Both the position numbers and the translations under genes were made by a program. The notes under the pieces were generated by a model, which was not told the origin of the DNA, made no database searches, and was given only the letters and a program-made list of their open reading frames with translations. Of a DNA stretch of 64,000 nt, positions 19,941 through 28,833 are shown in pieces (position 1 is the first letter of the stretch; each line of letters opens with the position of its first letter). The stretch is from CAVVST01 sp963750995 (lineage in GTDB: Bacteria; Acidobacteriota; Vicinamibacteria; Vicinamibacterales; UBA2999), in assembly GCA_963750995.1 (NCBI GenBank), contig CAVVST010000005.1, positions 124,001-188,000 of the forward strand, read 5' to 3'.

Positions 19941-22418
19941 TTACGTATTTATCAGCGCCCACACGCGCTCGGGTGACAGCGGGAGGTGGCGCACCTTCAC
20001 GCCGAACGGCGACAACGCATCTTCCACCGCACTCGCGATCGCAGCCGGCGACGGAATCGCGGCGCCCTCCCCCGCGGCTTTCTGGCCCAGCGTGGTGAAC
20101 GGATCGGGCACCGGGTAGTGCTCGATCTCGATCGGCGGCGTCTCCAGCGTGGTCGACTTGCCGTAATCGAGCAGCGTCAGCGTCAATAGCTGCCCGTCCT
20201 CTCCGTAGACGAATCCCTCGCCCAGTGCCACCGAAATGCCGTGCGCCGCCGATCCGTAAATCTGGCCGTCAACGACCGACGGGTTGATCAGCGTGCCGTT
20301 GTCACTGACGATGACGTAGCGGCGCACACGAACGCGGCCGGTACCTGGATCGACTTCGACGATGGCGGCATGTGCCGCCGCCGAGAAGGTGTACTGCGCG
20401 CGCACGCGGCCCTGCATATCAGGCAGCATCAACGGGTCGGCATGCGGATGGCTGTGATAGTAGGTGACCTCGAGGCCGCCCTCCATGCCGGGCGGCAGCA
20501 GGGCCTGGTTCGCATAGGCAATCTTGCCCAACTCGGCGAAAGCCAGGGTTCCCACGGCGGGTCCGCCGGTCATGCCCTCAGCATCGGCGCGCGGAACCCG
20601 CCCTACGACGACCCCTTCCTCAATGCGGAGCGCGCTCCGGTCGGTCTTCAACACGTGCGCCGCGAGTGTCAGTACCTTCTCGCGAAGCCGTGTCGCCGCC
20701 CCGTGGACGGCGCCCACGTCGTAGAGATGGAAGTTGTTCCCGCTGTTCGAGGACGACACTCCCCAGGGGGAGAGCGAGGAATCGAACGTGCCTGCCATCG
20801 CGATCCGCTCGGGCCGGATGCCCAGCACGTCAGCGATGATCTGCGCCGCCGTCGTCTCGTGCGACTGGCCACAACTCGGGGATCCGAGCCGGAAGACGAC
20901 GGAGCCGTTCTTTTCCAGCTTGACGGTCGCGCCTTCGACGCCGCCGGCCCCAGGCATCTGCTTCGATTGCGGAAAGATAGCCATGTCGCGCGCCGCGTTC
21001 CGGCCTCCCGGTTCGACGCCGATGACGACGCCGATGCCCAGGAGCGGTTCTTCTGTGGGGCGAATCCTGCCGGGTTCGTCTGGCGAGCCTGACAAGCCTC
21101 GCCCCACGCGAGATTCCGATTGGCGCCTGCGGAAGTCGTCATACCCGACATTGGCGAGCACCTTGTCGAGTAGCGTCTCGTAATCGCCGCTGCCGTAGAT
21201 GTTTCCGTTCGGCGTCGTATAGGGAAACTGATCCCTGGTGATCAGATTGCGGCGGCGCACGTCGATCGGATCGAGGCCGAGCGTCTGCGCGATCCGGTCC
21301 ATCATCCGCTCCCAGACGAAGCACATCCCGGGCTTGCCGATGCCGCGATTGGGGACCACCGGGCACCTGTTGGTCACCACCGAGCGGCCTTCCAGCCTCA
21401 GGTGCTGGACCTTGTAGGTGTTGAACAGGTTGTTCAGCTTATTGGTGAAATGAATCGTCAGCGTGCTGATCGAACCGCCGACGTCGTCGGTGTCGGCGAT
21501 CTTGAGCCCGAGGACCTCGCCGGTGGCGCTCACGGCCGCTTCGACGTCGAATTCCTGCTCGCACGAATGGCCGCCCGCCATCATGTGCTCGCTGCGGTCT
21601 TCGATCCATTTCACGGGACGGCCGGTCTTCACGGCCATCAGCGCGGTCAGGACGGCGTACTTGCGAATGAGGTGAATCTTCTGACCGAAACCGCCGCCGA
21701 TGTCGGGAACGATCACCCGGACGTTGTCGATGCCGAGCGCCTCGGTGACGGCGTCGTAGATGACGTCCGGCGACTGCGAGTTGCACCAGATCGTCAGGCG
21801 CTCAGGCGTGTGCTCGACGAGGCAGGCAAACGGCTCGAGCGGTGTGGAACTGTAGCGGTGAATCCGAAGGTTCTCCCGGACGACGCGATCAGCCCGCTGA
21901 AAAGCCGCGTCGACATCACCGTACGACACCTGGCCCTGCCAGGCCACGTTGCTCCCCAATTCCTCGTAGATGAGCGGCGCGTCCGCCGCCACCGCCGCCT
22001 TGGGGCTGCCGACTGCCGGCAGCGGCTCGTACTCGACCTCGATCAACTCGAGTGCATCCTCGGCCGCGGCGCGGGTTTCGGCAGCCACGATCGCAAGCGG
22101 CTCGCCGACGTACCGCACTTTGTCGACTGCTCCCGCATACTCCGGAATCGGGACGCGCAGGCCGGCGGCGTATCGCCCGGGCTTGAACGGACGGGACAGG
22201 CGCTTGACATCCTCCGGCGTGAGGACTCCGCGGACCGGTCCCGTTACGACCGCTCCCGTCACGGATCGAATGCGCGCATGCGCGTACGGGCTGCGAAGAA
22301 TGCAGGCGTGGAGCATGCGCGGCAGCACCATGTCATCGACGTAACGCCCGCGCCCTGACACGTGGCGCGGTGCCTCTTTGCTGGCCGCGCTCGTCCCGAT
22401 GTGTGCGTGGGTCGTCAT
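19941..22418 (-). CDS. Molybdopterin-binding subunit of a CO-dehydrogenase-like molybdenum hydroxylase (CoxL type)
   Basis: The 825-residue protein starts at ATG 22418 and overlaps the CoxS-type stop by ATGA. The N-terminal part has GRGRYVDDMVLPRMLHACIL and SPYAHARIRSVTGA; the Mo-cofactor part has VIVPDIGGGFGQK, SCGQSHETTAAQIIADVLGI and a C-terminal KAAGEGAAIPSPAAIASAVE with the catalytic Glu. The active-site loop reads VPNRGIGKPGMCFVWERMMD near residue 360 and matches neither the CO-oxidising motif (AYxCSFR) nor the usual form II motif (AYRGAGR), so CO is unlikely to be the substrate. A 53-base palindromic repeat lies in frame at residues 437 to 454. It probably hydroxylates an aromatic or heterocyclic compound (inference). 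Confidence 0.88.
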   Translation of the reverse strand: MTTHAHIGTSAASKEAPRHVSGRGRYVDDMVLPRMLHACILRSPYAHARIRSVTGAVVTGPVRGVLTPEDVKRLSRPFKPGRYAAGLRVPIPEYAGAVDKVRYVGEPLAIVAAETRAAAEDALELIEVEYEPLPAVGSPKAAVAADAPLIYEELGSNVAWQGQVSYGDVDAAFQRADRVVRENLRIHRYSSTPLEPFACLVEHTPERLTIWCNSQSPDVIYDAVTEALGIDNVRVIVPDIGGGFGQKIHLIRKYAVLTALMAVKTGRPVKWIEDRSEHMMAGGHSCEQEFDVEAAVSATGEVLGLKIADTDDVGGSISTLTIHFTNKLNNLFNTYKVQHLRLEGRSVVTNRCPVVPNRGIGKPGMCFVWERMMDRIAQTLGLDPIDVRRRNLITRDQFPYTTPNGNIYGSGDYETLLDKVLANVGYDDFRRRQSESRVGRGLSGSPDEPGRIRPTEEPLLGIGVVIGVEPGGRNAARDMAIFPQSKQMPGAGGVEGATVKLEKNGSVVFRLGSPSCGQSHETTAAQIIADVLGIRPERIAMAGTFDSSLSPWGVSSSNSGNNFHLYDVGAVHGAATRLREKVLTLAAHVLKTDRSALRIEEGVVVGRVPRADAEGMTGGPAVGTLAFAELGKIAYANQALLPPGMEGGLEVTYYHSHPHADPLMLPDMQGRVRAQYTFSAAAHAAIVEVDPGTGRVRVRRYVIVSDNGTLINPSVVDGQIYGSAAHGISVALGEGFVYGEDGQLLTLTLLDYGKSTTLETPPIEIEHYPVPDPFTTLGQKAAGEGAAIPSPAAIASAVEDALSPFGVKVRHLPLSPERVWALINT
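21055..21107. repeat. In-frame palindromic insertion in the CoxL-like gene
   Basis: The segment is bounded by perfect 9-base inverted ends, GTGGGGCGA and TCGCCCCAC, and encodes VGRGLSGSPDEPGRIRPT in the reading frame of the host gene. It falls just before the conserved EPLLGIGVVIGVEPGG, in a region that is normally a short loop. The sequence looks unlike the rest of the gene and like a dispersed repeat. Confidence 0.65.
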
Positions 22419-22888
22419 CCCCGCCGCCGCGCCGCCGCCTGCTTCACCGCTTCGACGATCTGCACGTATCCGGTGCACATACAGAGGTTACTGGAGAGGT
22501 CGTGGCGGATCTCCGCTTCGGTCGGATTCGGATTGCGCTCGAGCAGCGCGTGGGCGGCCATCACGAACCCGGGCGTGCAAAAGCCGCACTGCAGCGCGAA
22601 CCCGTCAACGAACGCCTGCTGCACCGGATCAAGCGTCCCGCCGCTCGCCAGCCCCTCGATCGTCGTCACTGCGCGCTCGTGCGCCTGCACTGCCAGCATC
22701 AGGCACGACTTGACCAGCGCGCCGTCCACCATCACCGAGCAGGCGCCGCACTCGCCGACGACGCAGCCAACGTGCGTGCCGGTGAGCCCGAGGTGATCGC
22801 GAAGAAAGTGGACGAGCAGCGTCCGCGGCTCGACCTCGGCGTCGCACGCTTCGCCATTCACCGTCACCGTGATCGGCAGCTTCGTCAT
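22415..22888 (-). CDS. 2Fe-2S subunit of a CO-dehydrogenase-like molybdenum hydroxylase (CoxS type)
   Basis: The 157-residue protein starts at ATG 22888, overlapping the tctB stop by ATGA, and its own stop overlaps the CoxL-type start. The plant-type cluster ligands are seen in GTHVGCVVGECGACSVMVDG and KSCLML, and the C-terminal cluster ligands in LQCGFCTPGFVMAAHALLER and NLCMCTGYVQIVEAV. It carries electrons from the Mo centre to FAD. The complete ligand set and length match the family. Translational coupling to the transporter genes upstream links uptake and hydroxylation. Confidence 0.92.
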   Translation of the reverse strand: MTKLPITVTVNGEACDAEVEPRTLLVHFLRDHLGLTGTHVGCVVGECGACSVMVDGALVKSCLMLAVQAHERAVTTIEGLASGGTLDPVQQAFVDGFALQCGFCTPGFVMAAHALLERNPNPTEAEIRHDLSSNLCMCTGYVQIVEAVKQAAARRRG

Positions 22889-23427
22889 GGCAGCGGCAGT
22901 CGCAGCAGGCGGCCAAACAGGCCGTAGACAAAAGCCCAGGACGCCAGGGCGTAGACCCCGGCAAGCACGGGCGACGAACGCGGCACAGCCAGCAGGTAGA
23001 CGACGGCGAACAACGGCACCGTGATCAAGGCACCCAGCACCCAGAGCACAACGAAGAAGGTGGCCATCCAGCCGATCGCGGAGAGCCATTCCGCACGGGT
23101 GGCGGTTGTGAAGACATCGGGAATGTCGTCAACGTCGGCGGCTCCGCTTGGCGAAATGGGCTCGCCGGGTCCGCTTCGTCCCTCGACCGGCTCGGGACGC
23201 CCTGAGCTGGTCGAAGGGCGCGGAACCCGGCCTACATTCTGTCCGTAGGGCGGGTCCGCTTTCGCGAAGCGCTTGAGCGGACCCGCCACCAATTTCACGA
23301 GCGACAAACCTACGAGCATCAGGCCTGTCGCCAGCGGGAAGACGGCCGTGCGGAAGGGCCAGCCGCGCGCCTCGAGAAGCACGATGATCCCGGCGGCGAG
23401 AAATCCGATCGCGATCGGGAAATCCGC
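22885..23427 (-). CDS. tctB: TctB-type small membrane subunit of a tripartite tricarboxylate transporter, fused in frame to TctA tail
   Basis: This part has four hydrophobic segments: FPIAIGFLAAGIIVLLEA, TAVFPLATGLMLVGLSLVKL, LSAIGWMATFFVVLWVLGAL and VPLFAVVYLLAVPR followed by a last helix. There is no stop or Met between the end of TctA and the start of TctB near 23427, so the two read as one chain after the frame change at about 23562. The loop between helices 2 and 3 contains about 45 residues encoded by REP-like palindromes (for example PSTSSGRPEPVEGRSGPGEP). The stop overlaps the CoxS-type start. Confidence 0.75.
   Translation of the reverse strand, partial: ADFPIAIGFLAAGIIVLLEARGWPFRTAVFPLATGLMLVGLSLVKLVAGPLKRFAKADPPYGQNVGRVPRPSTSSGRPEPVEGRSGPGEPISPSGAADVDDIPDVFTTATRAEWLSAIGWMATFFVVLWVLGALITVPLFAVVYLLAVPRSSPVLAGVYALASWAFVYGLFGRLLRLPLP
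23164..23288. repeat. Cluster of REP-like palindromes inside tctB
   Basis: Three palindromic units are visible. CCTCGACCGGCTCGGGACGC with its mirror occupies 23181 to 23217. An outer pair, GCCGGGTCCGC at 23164 and GCGGAACCCGGC near 23220, encloses it. A separate perfect 12-base stem, GGCGGGTCCGCT with AGCGGACCCGCC, spans 23249 to 23287. The first unit resembles the very widespread CCTTCGACxxGCTCAGGGC repeat of environmental bacteria. All of it is translated. Confidence 0.75.
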
Positions 23428-24927
23428 CCGCGAGGCGGCCGGGTGACTGGTCGAATGCCGGCGGCCGCGGATGAGGGGCCACGCCAGGCCGCCGATTGTG
23501 ACGAGAGCGAATGCCATGACCAGCGGCCGCGTCAGCCAGCTCCATTCGTAGAGCGAGTACCGACAGGAACAGGTAGCGTTCGGCAATGTCGCCGAGCACC
23601 AGGGCCAGCAGCAGCGGTGCGCGCGGCCAGTCCCATTTGATCGCCGCAATGCCGACGACGGTCGCGGCGAGCATCAGGAGGATGTCGTTCAGGCTGTTAT
23701 GGGCGGTATAGGCGCCGAACGCGGTGAGCACCATCAGGAACGGCACCAGCAACGTGGCCTTGACGTAGGTCAGCCGCACGAGCTGATTGAGAAACAGGAA
23801 CGACACGCCCACCGCGATGATGTTCGAGATGACGATGACCCACACCATCGCGTAGGTGACGTCCAGGTTGCGCGTCAGCATCGCCGGTCCGGGGACGAGC
23901 CCCTTGAGCAGGAACACGCTGAGCAGGATCGCCATCGAGACGCTGCCGGGGATCCCGAAGGCGACCGTCGGAATCAGGTTGCCGCCCTCGCGCGAATTAT
24001 TCACGGCGCCGGTCGCCAGCACGCCTTCGACGTTGCCCTTGCCGAACGTCTCGGGATGCTTCGACGTGTGCTGCGCGTGCGCGTAGGCGATGAATTGCGA
24101 CACCGCACCGCCCATGCCCGGGATCACGCCGATGCCGACGCCGATGGCGCTGGCGCGCAGCGTCAGAGACCAGTGCTCGAAGGTATCGCGAACGCCCTGC
24201 ATCACGCCCGCCAGCCGTGCATCCTCCCCGCGCCGGGCGATGCTCTGCTTGGTCATCATCAATTGCAGCACCTCGGCGCCGCCGAACAGCCCGACGACCA
24301 CCGGCACGACGTTGATGCCTTCCCACAGATACAGCTGCCCGAAGGTGAAGCGCTGAATGCTGCTTTGCGGATCCAGCCCGACCATCGCGAGGAGAAACCC
24401 GAACGCCGCCATCAGGAACCCCTTGATGAGGTTTCGTCCGGCCAGCGACACGATGAAGCTGAGACCGAGCACGGTGAGCATCAGGAACTCGGGCGGCCCG
24501 AGCTGCAGCACCACTGGCCGAATTACCGGCACCGAAACGGCGAGGACGGCGGCGCCGAGCAGCGCACCGACCAGCGACGAGAACAGCACAGCGCCGAGCG
24601 CGCGGCCGCCTTCGCCGCGCCGCGTCATGGGATAACCATCGAGCACGGTGGCCGCCGACGTCGCTTCGCCGGGAATCCCGAACAGGACGGAGGTGATGTC
24701 ACCGGTGGTGGCCGTCACCGCGTGCATCCCGAGCAGAAACGCGAAGGCCGAAATCGCGTCCATCGGGTAGACGAACGGCAGCATCATCGCCAGCGTGGCG
24801 GCGCCGCCGAGCCCTGGCAGGATGCCCACGACCAGCCCGATCGCGATCCCCACGAGCATGACGCCGAACGTGTGCGGCGCCAGCACCTGCGAGCAGCGAC
24901 GAGAAGAAGATATCCAGCGTACTCCTT
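23428..24927 (-). CDS. tctA: TctA-type large membrane subunit of a tripartite tricarboxylate transporter
   Basis: About 500 residues with 10 to 12 membrane helices form the channel of the TTT family. Family signatures are VVGILPGLGGAATLAMMLPF near the N-terminus, GMHAVTATTGDITSVLFGIP, GEATSAATVLDGYPMTRRGE and, in the second half, GVIPGMGGAVSQFIAYAHAQ and AFGIPGSVSMAILLSVFLL. The N-terminus seems to read LDIFFSSLLA from about 24927 with a frame change near 24900, and another single-base change lies at about 23562 (YLFLS to RYSLYEW). It is expected to import a carboxylate delivered by the TctC lipoprotein encoded upstream. Confidence 0.85.
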
Positions 24928-26422
24928 CTCCTCGCTCACCGCGGCTGATGGAATCACCGTCTCTGGCAGCGGGAAGCGCGGATCGGCGAAGAGTTCCTTC
25001 CACTTGGCGACGGTCTCGCGCACCTGCGCCGGGGTCGACTGCGCAACCCGGGGAAACGTGTCGAGCTTCTCGAACGGGCGGCACGCGTCGATCAGCGCCC
25101 GGCTGTTGTAGGGCGCCGCTGGATTCGCCAGCAGCGGGTCTACCTTGCTTCCCCACGACTTCCGCATGATCTCGATGTCTTCCGCAGGCTCGCACCGGGT
25201 ACTCACGGCCCACATCACCTCTTCGAGGTTCATCGGATCCACGTCGTCGTCGACGACGATGACGAAGCGGTTCATGTAGGCGGCGGCCTGGCACTGCGCC
25301 GTGATGTAGCCGGCCTGGCGCGAGTGCCCGCAGAACCGCTGCTTGATCGAGACGACGATCAGCAGGCGGCCGCCGCCGGTTTCGTGCGCCCAGACGCCGC
25401 GCACATCGCGGACGCCGATCTTCGCCAACTCGTCCTGGATCATCGCGGACTTGAGCAGCGCCCGCATGTACGAATAGTCATTCGGCGGCTTGCCGGGCGG
25501 CGTCCCGAGAATGATCGGGTTGTTCCGGAAATACAGCCGCTCGATATCCATCGTCGGCACCGGCTTGAAGCGACCCAGAGTAGTAGCCGGTCCATTCGCC
25601 GAACGGTCCCTCGTGACAGCACCGATCCGGGCGGATCCAGCCCTCGACGACGATCTCGGCGCCGGCTGGCATCGGCAGGCCCGTGACCTCGCCTTTGATG
25701 ACCTTGATTGTTTCGCCGACCATCGCGCCGGCGTAGGCGTACTCGCTGATCGTGTTCGGCACCTCGGTGCCTGCCACCATCAGCAGCAGGGGATCGTGAC
25801 CGAACGACACCAGGACCGGCGCCTTGCCTGCCTTCGCGAACCAGCGCTCGTACTGCGCGCGCCCCTGTTTCCCCGCCTCCGCGTTGATCGTCGCCGAACG
25901 GCCGCCCTCCTGAATCATCATCCGGTAGGCGCCCACGTTGATGCGCCCGGTGTCGGGGTCAGTCGTCACGACCGCGACACCGGTGCCGAGATAGCGGCCG
26001 CCATCGTGTTCATGCCACCGCGGCGCGGGAAACGTCGAAAGGTCGACGTCCGGGCCCTGGACGATGTTCTCCAGAATGGGTCCGGTCTTGACGAATTCAG
26101 GCTCGAATCGAGGCGCGGCAGCTTCCCATTGAAGCGGCTTCCCGCGCAGCGCCTGCACCAGCCCCGCCGTATCGAGCTTCTCGTCGAGCCCCAGCGTAAC
26201 TGCCATCCGGCGTGCATTGCTCACCGATCCGGTGAGCACGCGGTAGCCGGCCGGATAGCCGACGATGTCGTCGAACAGCAGCGCGGCGGAAGGCTTGCGG
26301 CGATAGTTGATCTCGGAGATCGTGCCGATTTCGAGGTCCCAGTGCGCACCTGAGACGTGCTGTAACTCGCCCAGGCTCTCGATGCGCGCGATCCAGGCGC
26401 GCAGGTCCGCAGGACGGGTCAT
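24920..26422 (-). CDS. UbiD-family prenyl-FMN decarboxylase, one frame change
   Basis: It starts at ATG 26422, overlapping the tctC stop by ATGA. It has ALLFDDIVGYPAGYRVLTGS, GPDVDLSTFPAPRWHEHDGG, RINVGAYRMMIQEGG with the conserved Arg, VLVSFGHDPLLLMVAGTEVP and the glutamate-bearing EGPFGEWTGYYS, so the Arg and Glu residues of the UbiD active site are in place. A single missing base near 25575 shifts the frame before RFKPVPTMDIERLYFRNNPI. The end is uncertain because it runs into tctA. Known relatives reversibly decarboxylate aromatic and unsaturated acids with prenylated FMN. No UbiX partner is in the window. Its position suggests decarboxylation of the imported acid. Confidence 0.85.
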
Positions 26423-27456
26423 GGCTGAATGATGTTCCGGTACTTTGCGGCGGTGTCCGGCGGCGTGGCGAGCACGTCGTTGAGGATCTGCTGAATCTGG
26501 TCGGCGGTCTTCGGTTGGAACTCGAGCGTCATCGTCTTCGCTTCCTCGAGGAACGCCGGATCCCGATAGGTGGCTTGCAGGGCGTCGCGCATCACCTGCA
26601 CCCGCGCCGGGTCGACGCCGGGGGGCAGCGCAAACGGCTTCGCCATGGCGCCTGGTGCGTCCACCAGCCGAAGCAGCGTCCTGCTGTCCTCGTCCTTCGC
26701 AAACTCCATCGCCAGGGGCACATCCTGCAGATCCGGATGGCGCATCGTGCCGTTCTGCACGATGACTCTCGCGTAGCCGTCCTTCAGCCATTCACGGGAG
26801 GCGGACTGCACCGATTCCCAGCCGAGGCACATCCCCTGGATTTCGCCGCGCTCCACGCCGACACGCACGTCGTTGGTCGTCGGGTAGCCGGCGACGGCCT
26901 TGAGACTGGCGCCGGTCGCCGCCGCGACCACGCGAGGCGCGTCATACGTGTTCGATCCCGGACCGGTGCCGCCAACGGCGACCGGTGCGGCGCGCCCAAT
27001 CAAATCCTTGAACGCGACATGCGCATCCGTTCTCACCAGGCAGACGTTCGGATCGTCATACGAGCTGCCCAGCCAGTTGAACTGCCGAAGGTCGAAGTTG
27101 ACGCCCTCGCCGCCGGTCAGCTGGTTCATCATCTGCGCTTCGTGAAAGAGGCCGACGATGGTGCCGTCCTTGGCGGCGGCGCTGAAGACATGGTTCGCGG
27201 CGACCAGGCCTCCGCCGCCGGGCATGTTGACGACGATCACCGTGGGCTCGCCTGGGATATGGCGTCCGATGTGGCGGGAGACGAGGCGCGCCGTGGTGTC
27301 GAAGCCACCCCCGGCGCCTGACCCGACGATGATGCTGACGGTCTTGCCGCGGTAAAAGTCGACGCCGGAATCAGCTGCCGGCTGCGACGGACCGCATGCG
27401 GCTGACAGGAGCGCGACTGCCAGCGCAGCCTTCGGTTGCCACCCTACCCGGGACAC
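26419..27456 (-). CDS. tctC: TctC-type substrate-binding lipoprotein of a tripartite tricarboxylate transporter
   Basis: The 345-residue protein starts at GTG 27456. ALAVALLSAACGPS is a lipoprotein signal with the lipidated Cys at residue 21. The mature part has FYRGKTVSIIVGSGAGGGFD, VVNMPGGGGLVAANHVFSAA and a Bug/TctC-like two-lobe layout with VAVGGTGPGSNTYDAPRVV. It captures the substrate in the periplasm for TctAB. It is the first gene of the minus-strand operon tctC, decarboxylase, tctA, tctB, CoxS type, CoxL type, with overlapping start and stop codons at most joints. Confidence 0.87.
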   Translation of the reverse strand: MSRVGWQPKAALAVALLSAACGPSQPAADSGVDFYRGKTVSIIVGSGAGGGFDTTARLVSRHIGRHIPGEPTVIVVNMPGGGGLVAANHVFSAAAKDGTIVGLFHEAQMMNQLTGGEGVNFDLRQFNWLGSSYDDPNVCLVRTDAHVAFKDLIGRAAPVAVGGTGPGSNTYDAPRVVAAATGASLKAVAGYPTTNDVRVGVERGEIQGMCLGWESVQSASREWLKDGYARVIVQNGTMRHPDLQDVPLAMEFAKDEDSRTLLRLVDAPGAMAKPFALPPGVDPARVQVMRDALQATYRDPAFLEEAKTMTLEFQPKTADQIQQILNDVLATPPDTAAKYRNIIQP

Positions 27457-27488
27457 GCGCTCTAGGGTATATCAATCAGACCGCGGAG

Positions 27489-28820
27489 TTATCGGCTTGC
27501 CGCGGTGCGTTCCCCGTCGACGTCGCCTTCCCACGCGACGATGAGCGGCTGCAGCTGCCTGATCAGATCGATCCGTTGCGCCGCCAGGTCGGTGCGTTCA
27601 CCAATGTCGTCGCGAAGGTTGAACAGAAACAGCAGAGGACCGTTTGCCAGGAGTTTCCAGTCGCCCTTCCTGACGGCCTTCTGATTCGGGGTGCGCCAGA
27701 ACAGCGTGCGTTCCACCTGCGGCGAGCGGCCCTCGAGTATCGGCAAGAGATTGATGCCTTCAAGCCGGGCGTCGGCCGGAACAGGCGTGTTCGTCGCGGC
27801 GAGAATCGACGCCGTGAGGTCCATGAACATACCGACCTGGTCGCTGACCTTGCCTGCGGGAAGGCGCGCCGGCCACCGGAAGATCGACGCCACGCGGATG
27901 CCGCCTTCCCAGAGCGTGGCTTTTCGATTGAAAAGCGGAGCGTTGCGCGACAGCCATTCTCCGCCGTTGTCGTTGGTGAAAATGACGAGCGTGTTTCGCT
28001 CGAGCCCGAGCGCCGCCAGTTTCTGCAGAATCTGGCCGACGCCGGCGTCCGCCCGTTCGAGCATGGCGGCGTAATCCTGCCTGGTCGGTGCAGAAGGATC
28101 GAGCGGACCCTGGTATGCAACCCGGGCTGCCTTCGAGTAGTGGTCCGGCACCTGGAACGGCCAGTGCGCGGCGTTATAGGACACGTCCAGGAAGAACGGC
28201 TCGGACGCGTGCCGCTCGATGAACCGGACGGCATGATCGGTAATCAGATCCGTCATGTAGCCGTCCTGATGGACCGGCGTCCTGTTCTCGAACAGGTCGT
28301 GGCTGCCGTCGGCCGACTCGTGGGTATAGAAATCGATCGCCCCGCTCTTGAACCCGAAGAAGTAGTCGAAGCCGTGTTCATTCGGGCCGAACTCGGGCTT
28401 CCATCCGAGGTGCCACTTGCCGATCAGCCCGGTCGCATACTTGTTGTTCTTGAGCAACTGTGGCAGTGAGCGGCCGGTCGGCAGCAGGCCGCGGTCGCGC
28501 GCGCCTTCACTGGGAAGCGCCTCCTCGAGCGCGACCCGCTGCTGGTAGCGTCCGGTGATGAGCGACGCCCGCGTCGGGGTGCAGGTTGGAGCGGCGTAGA
28601 AGTCGGTCAGCTTCACGCCTTCGCGTGCGAGGCGATCGATGTTCGGCGTCCTGATGTCCGGGGCGCCGTAGCTGCCGAAATCGCCGTAGCCGACGTCGTC
28701 GGTGATGATCAGGACGACATTCGGGCGCTGTGGGGACAGTTGACCCTGTGCTTCGGCACCTGCGGAGGCGGCAAGACACACCACCGCGGCGGCGACGACA
28801 GCGATTCGACTACGTACCAT
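27489..28820 (-). CDS. Secreted Cys-type sulfatase
   Basis: The 443-residue frame begins with a signal peptide (IAVVAAAVVCLAASAGAEAQ). The alkaline-phosphatase-like sulfatase core shows PNVVLIITDDVGYGDFGSYG with metal-binding Asp pair, then APTCTPTRASLITGRYQQR near residue 80, where the Cys of CxPxR is the residue converted to formylglycine. KWHLGW, NAAHWPFQVP and VIFTNDNGGEW supply further metal and sulfate ligands. It cleaves a sulfate ester outside the cytoplasm; the natural substrate is unknown. An FGE maturase is needed but not encoded here. It follows the esterase on the same strand with a 13-base gap. Confidence 0.9.
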   Translation of the reverse strand: MVRSRIAVVAAAVVCLAASAGAEAQGQLSPQRPNVVLIITDDVGYGDFGSYGAPDIRTPNIDRLAREGVKLTDFYAAPTCTPTRASLITGRYQQRVALEEALPSEGARDRGLLPTGRSLPQLLKNNKYATGLIGKWHLGWKPEFGPNEHGFDYFFGFKSGAIDFYTHESADGSHDLFENRTPVHQDGYMTDLITDHAVRFIERHASEPFFLDVSYNAAHWPFQVPDHYSKAARVAYQGPLDPSAPTRQDYAAMLERADAGVGQILQKLAALGLERNTLVIFTNDNGGEWLSRNAPLFNRKATLWEGGIRVASIFRWPARLPAGKVSDQVGMFMDLTASILAATNTPVPADARLEGINLLPILEGRSPQVERTLFWRTPNQKAVRKGDWKLLANGPLLFLFNLRDDIGERTDLAAQRIDLIRQLQPLIVAWEGDVDGERTAASR

Positions 28821-28833
28821 CAGGATTCCAGCC

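Noticed and set aside
19941..22418. A true aerobic CO dehydrogenase catalytic subunit
   Set aside because: The AYxCSFR active-site motif is absent, so only membership in the wider molybdenum hydroxylase family can be claimed.
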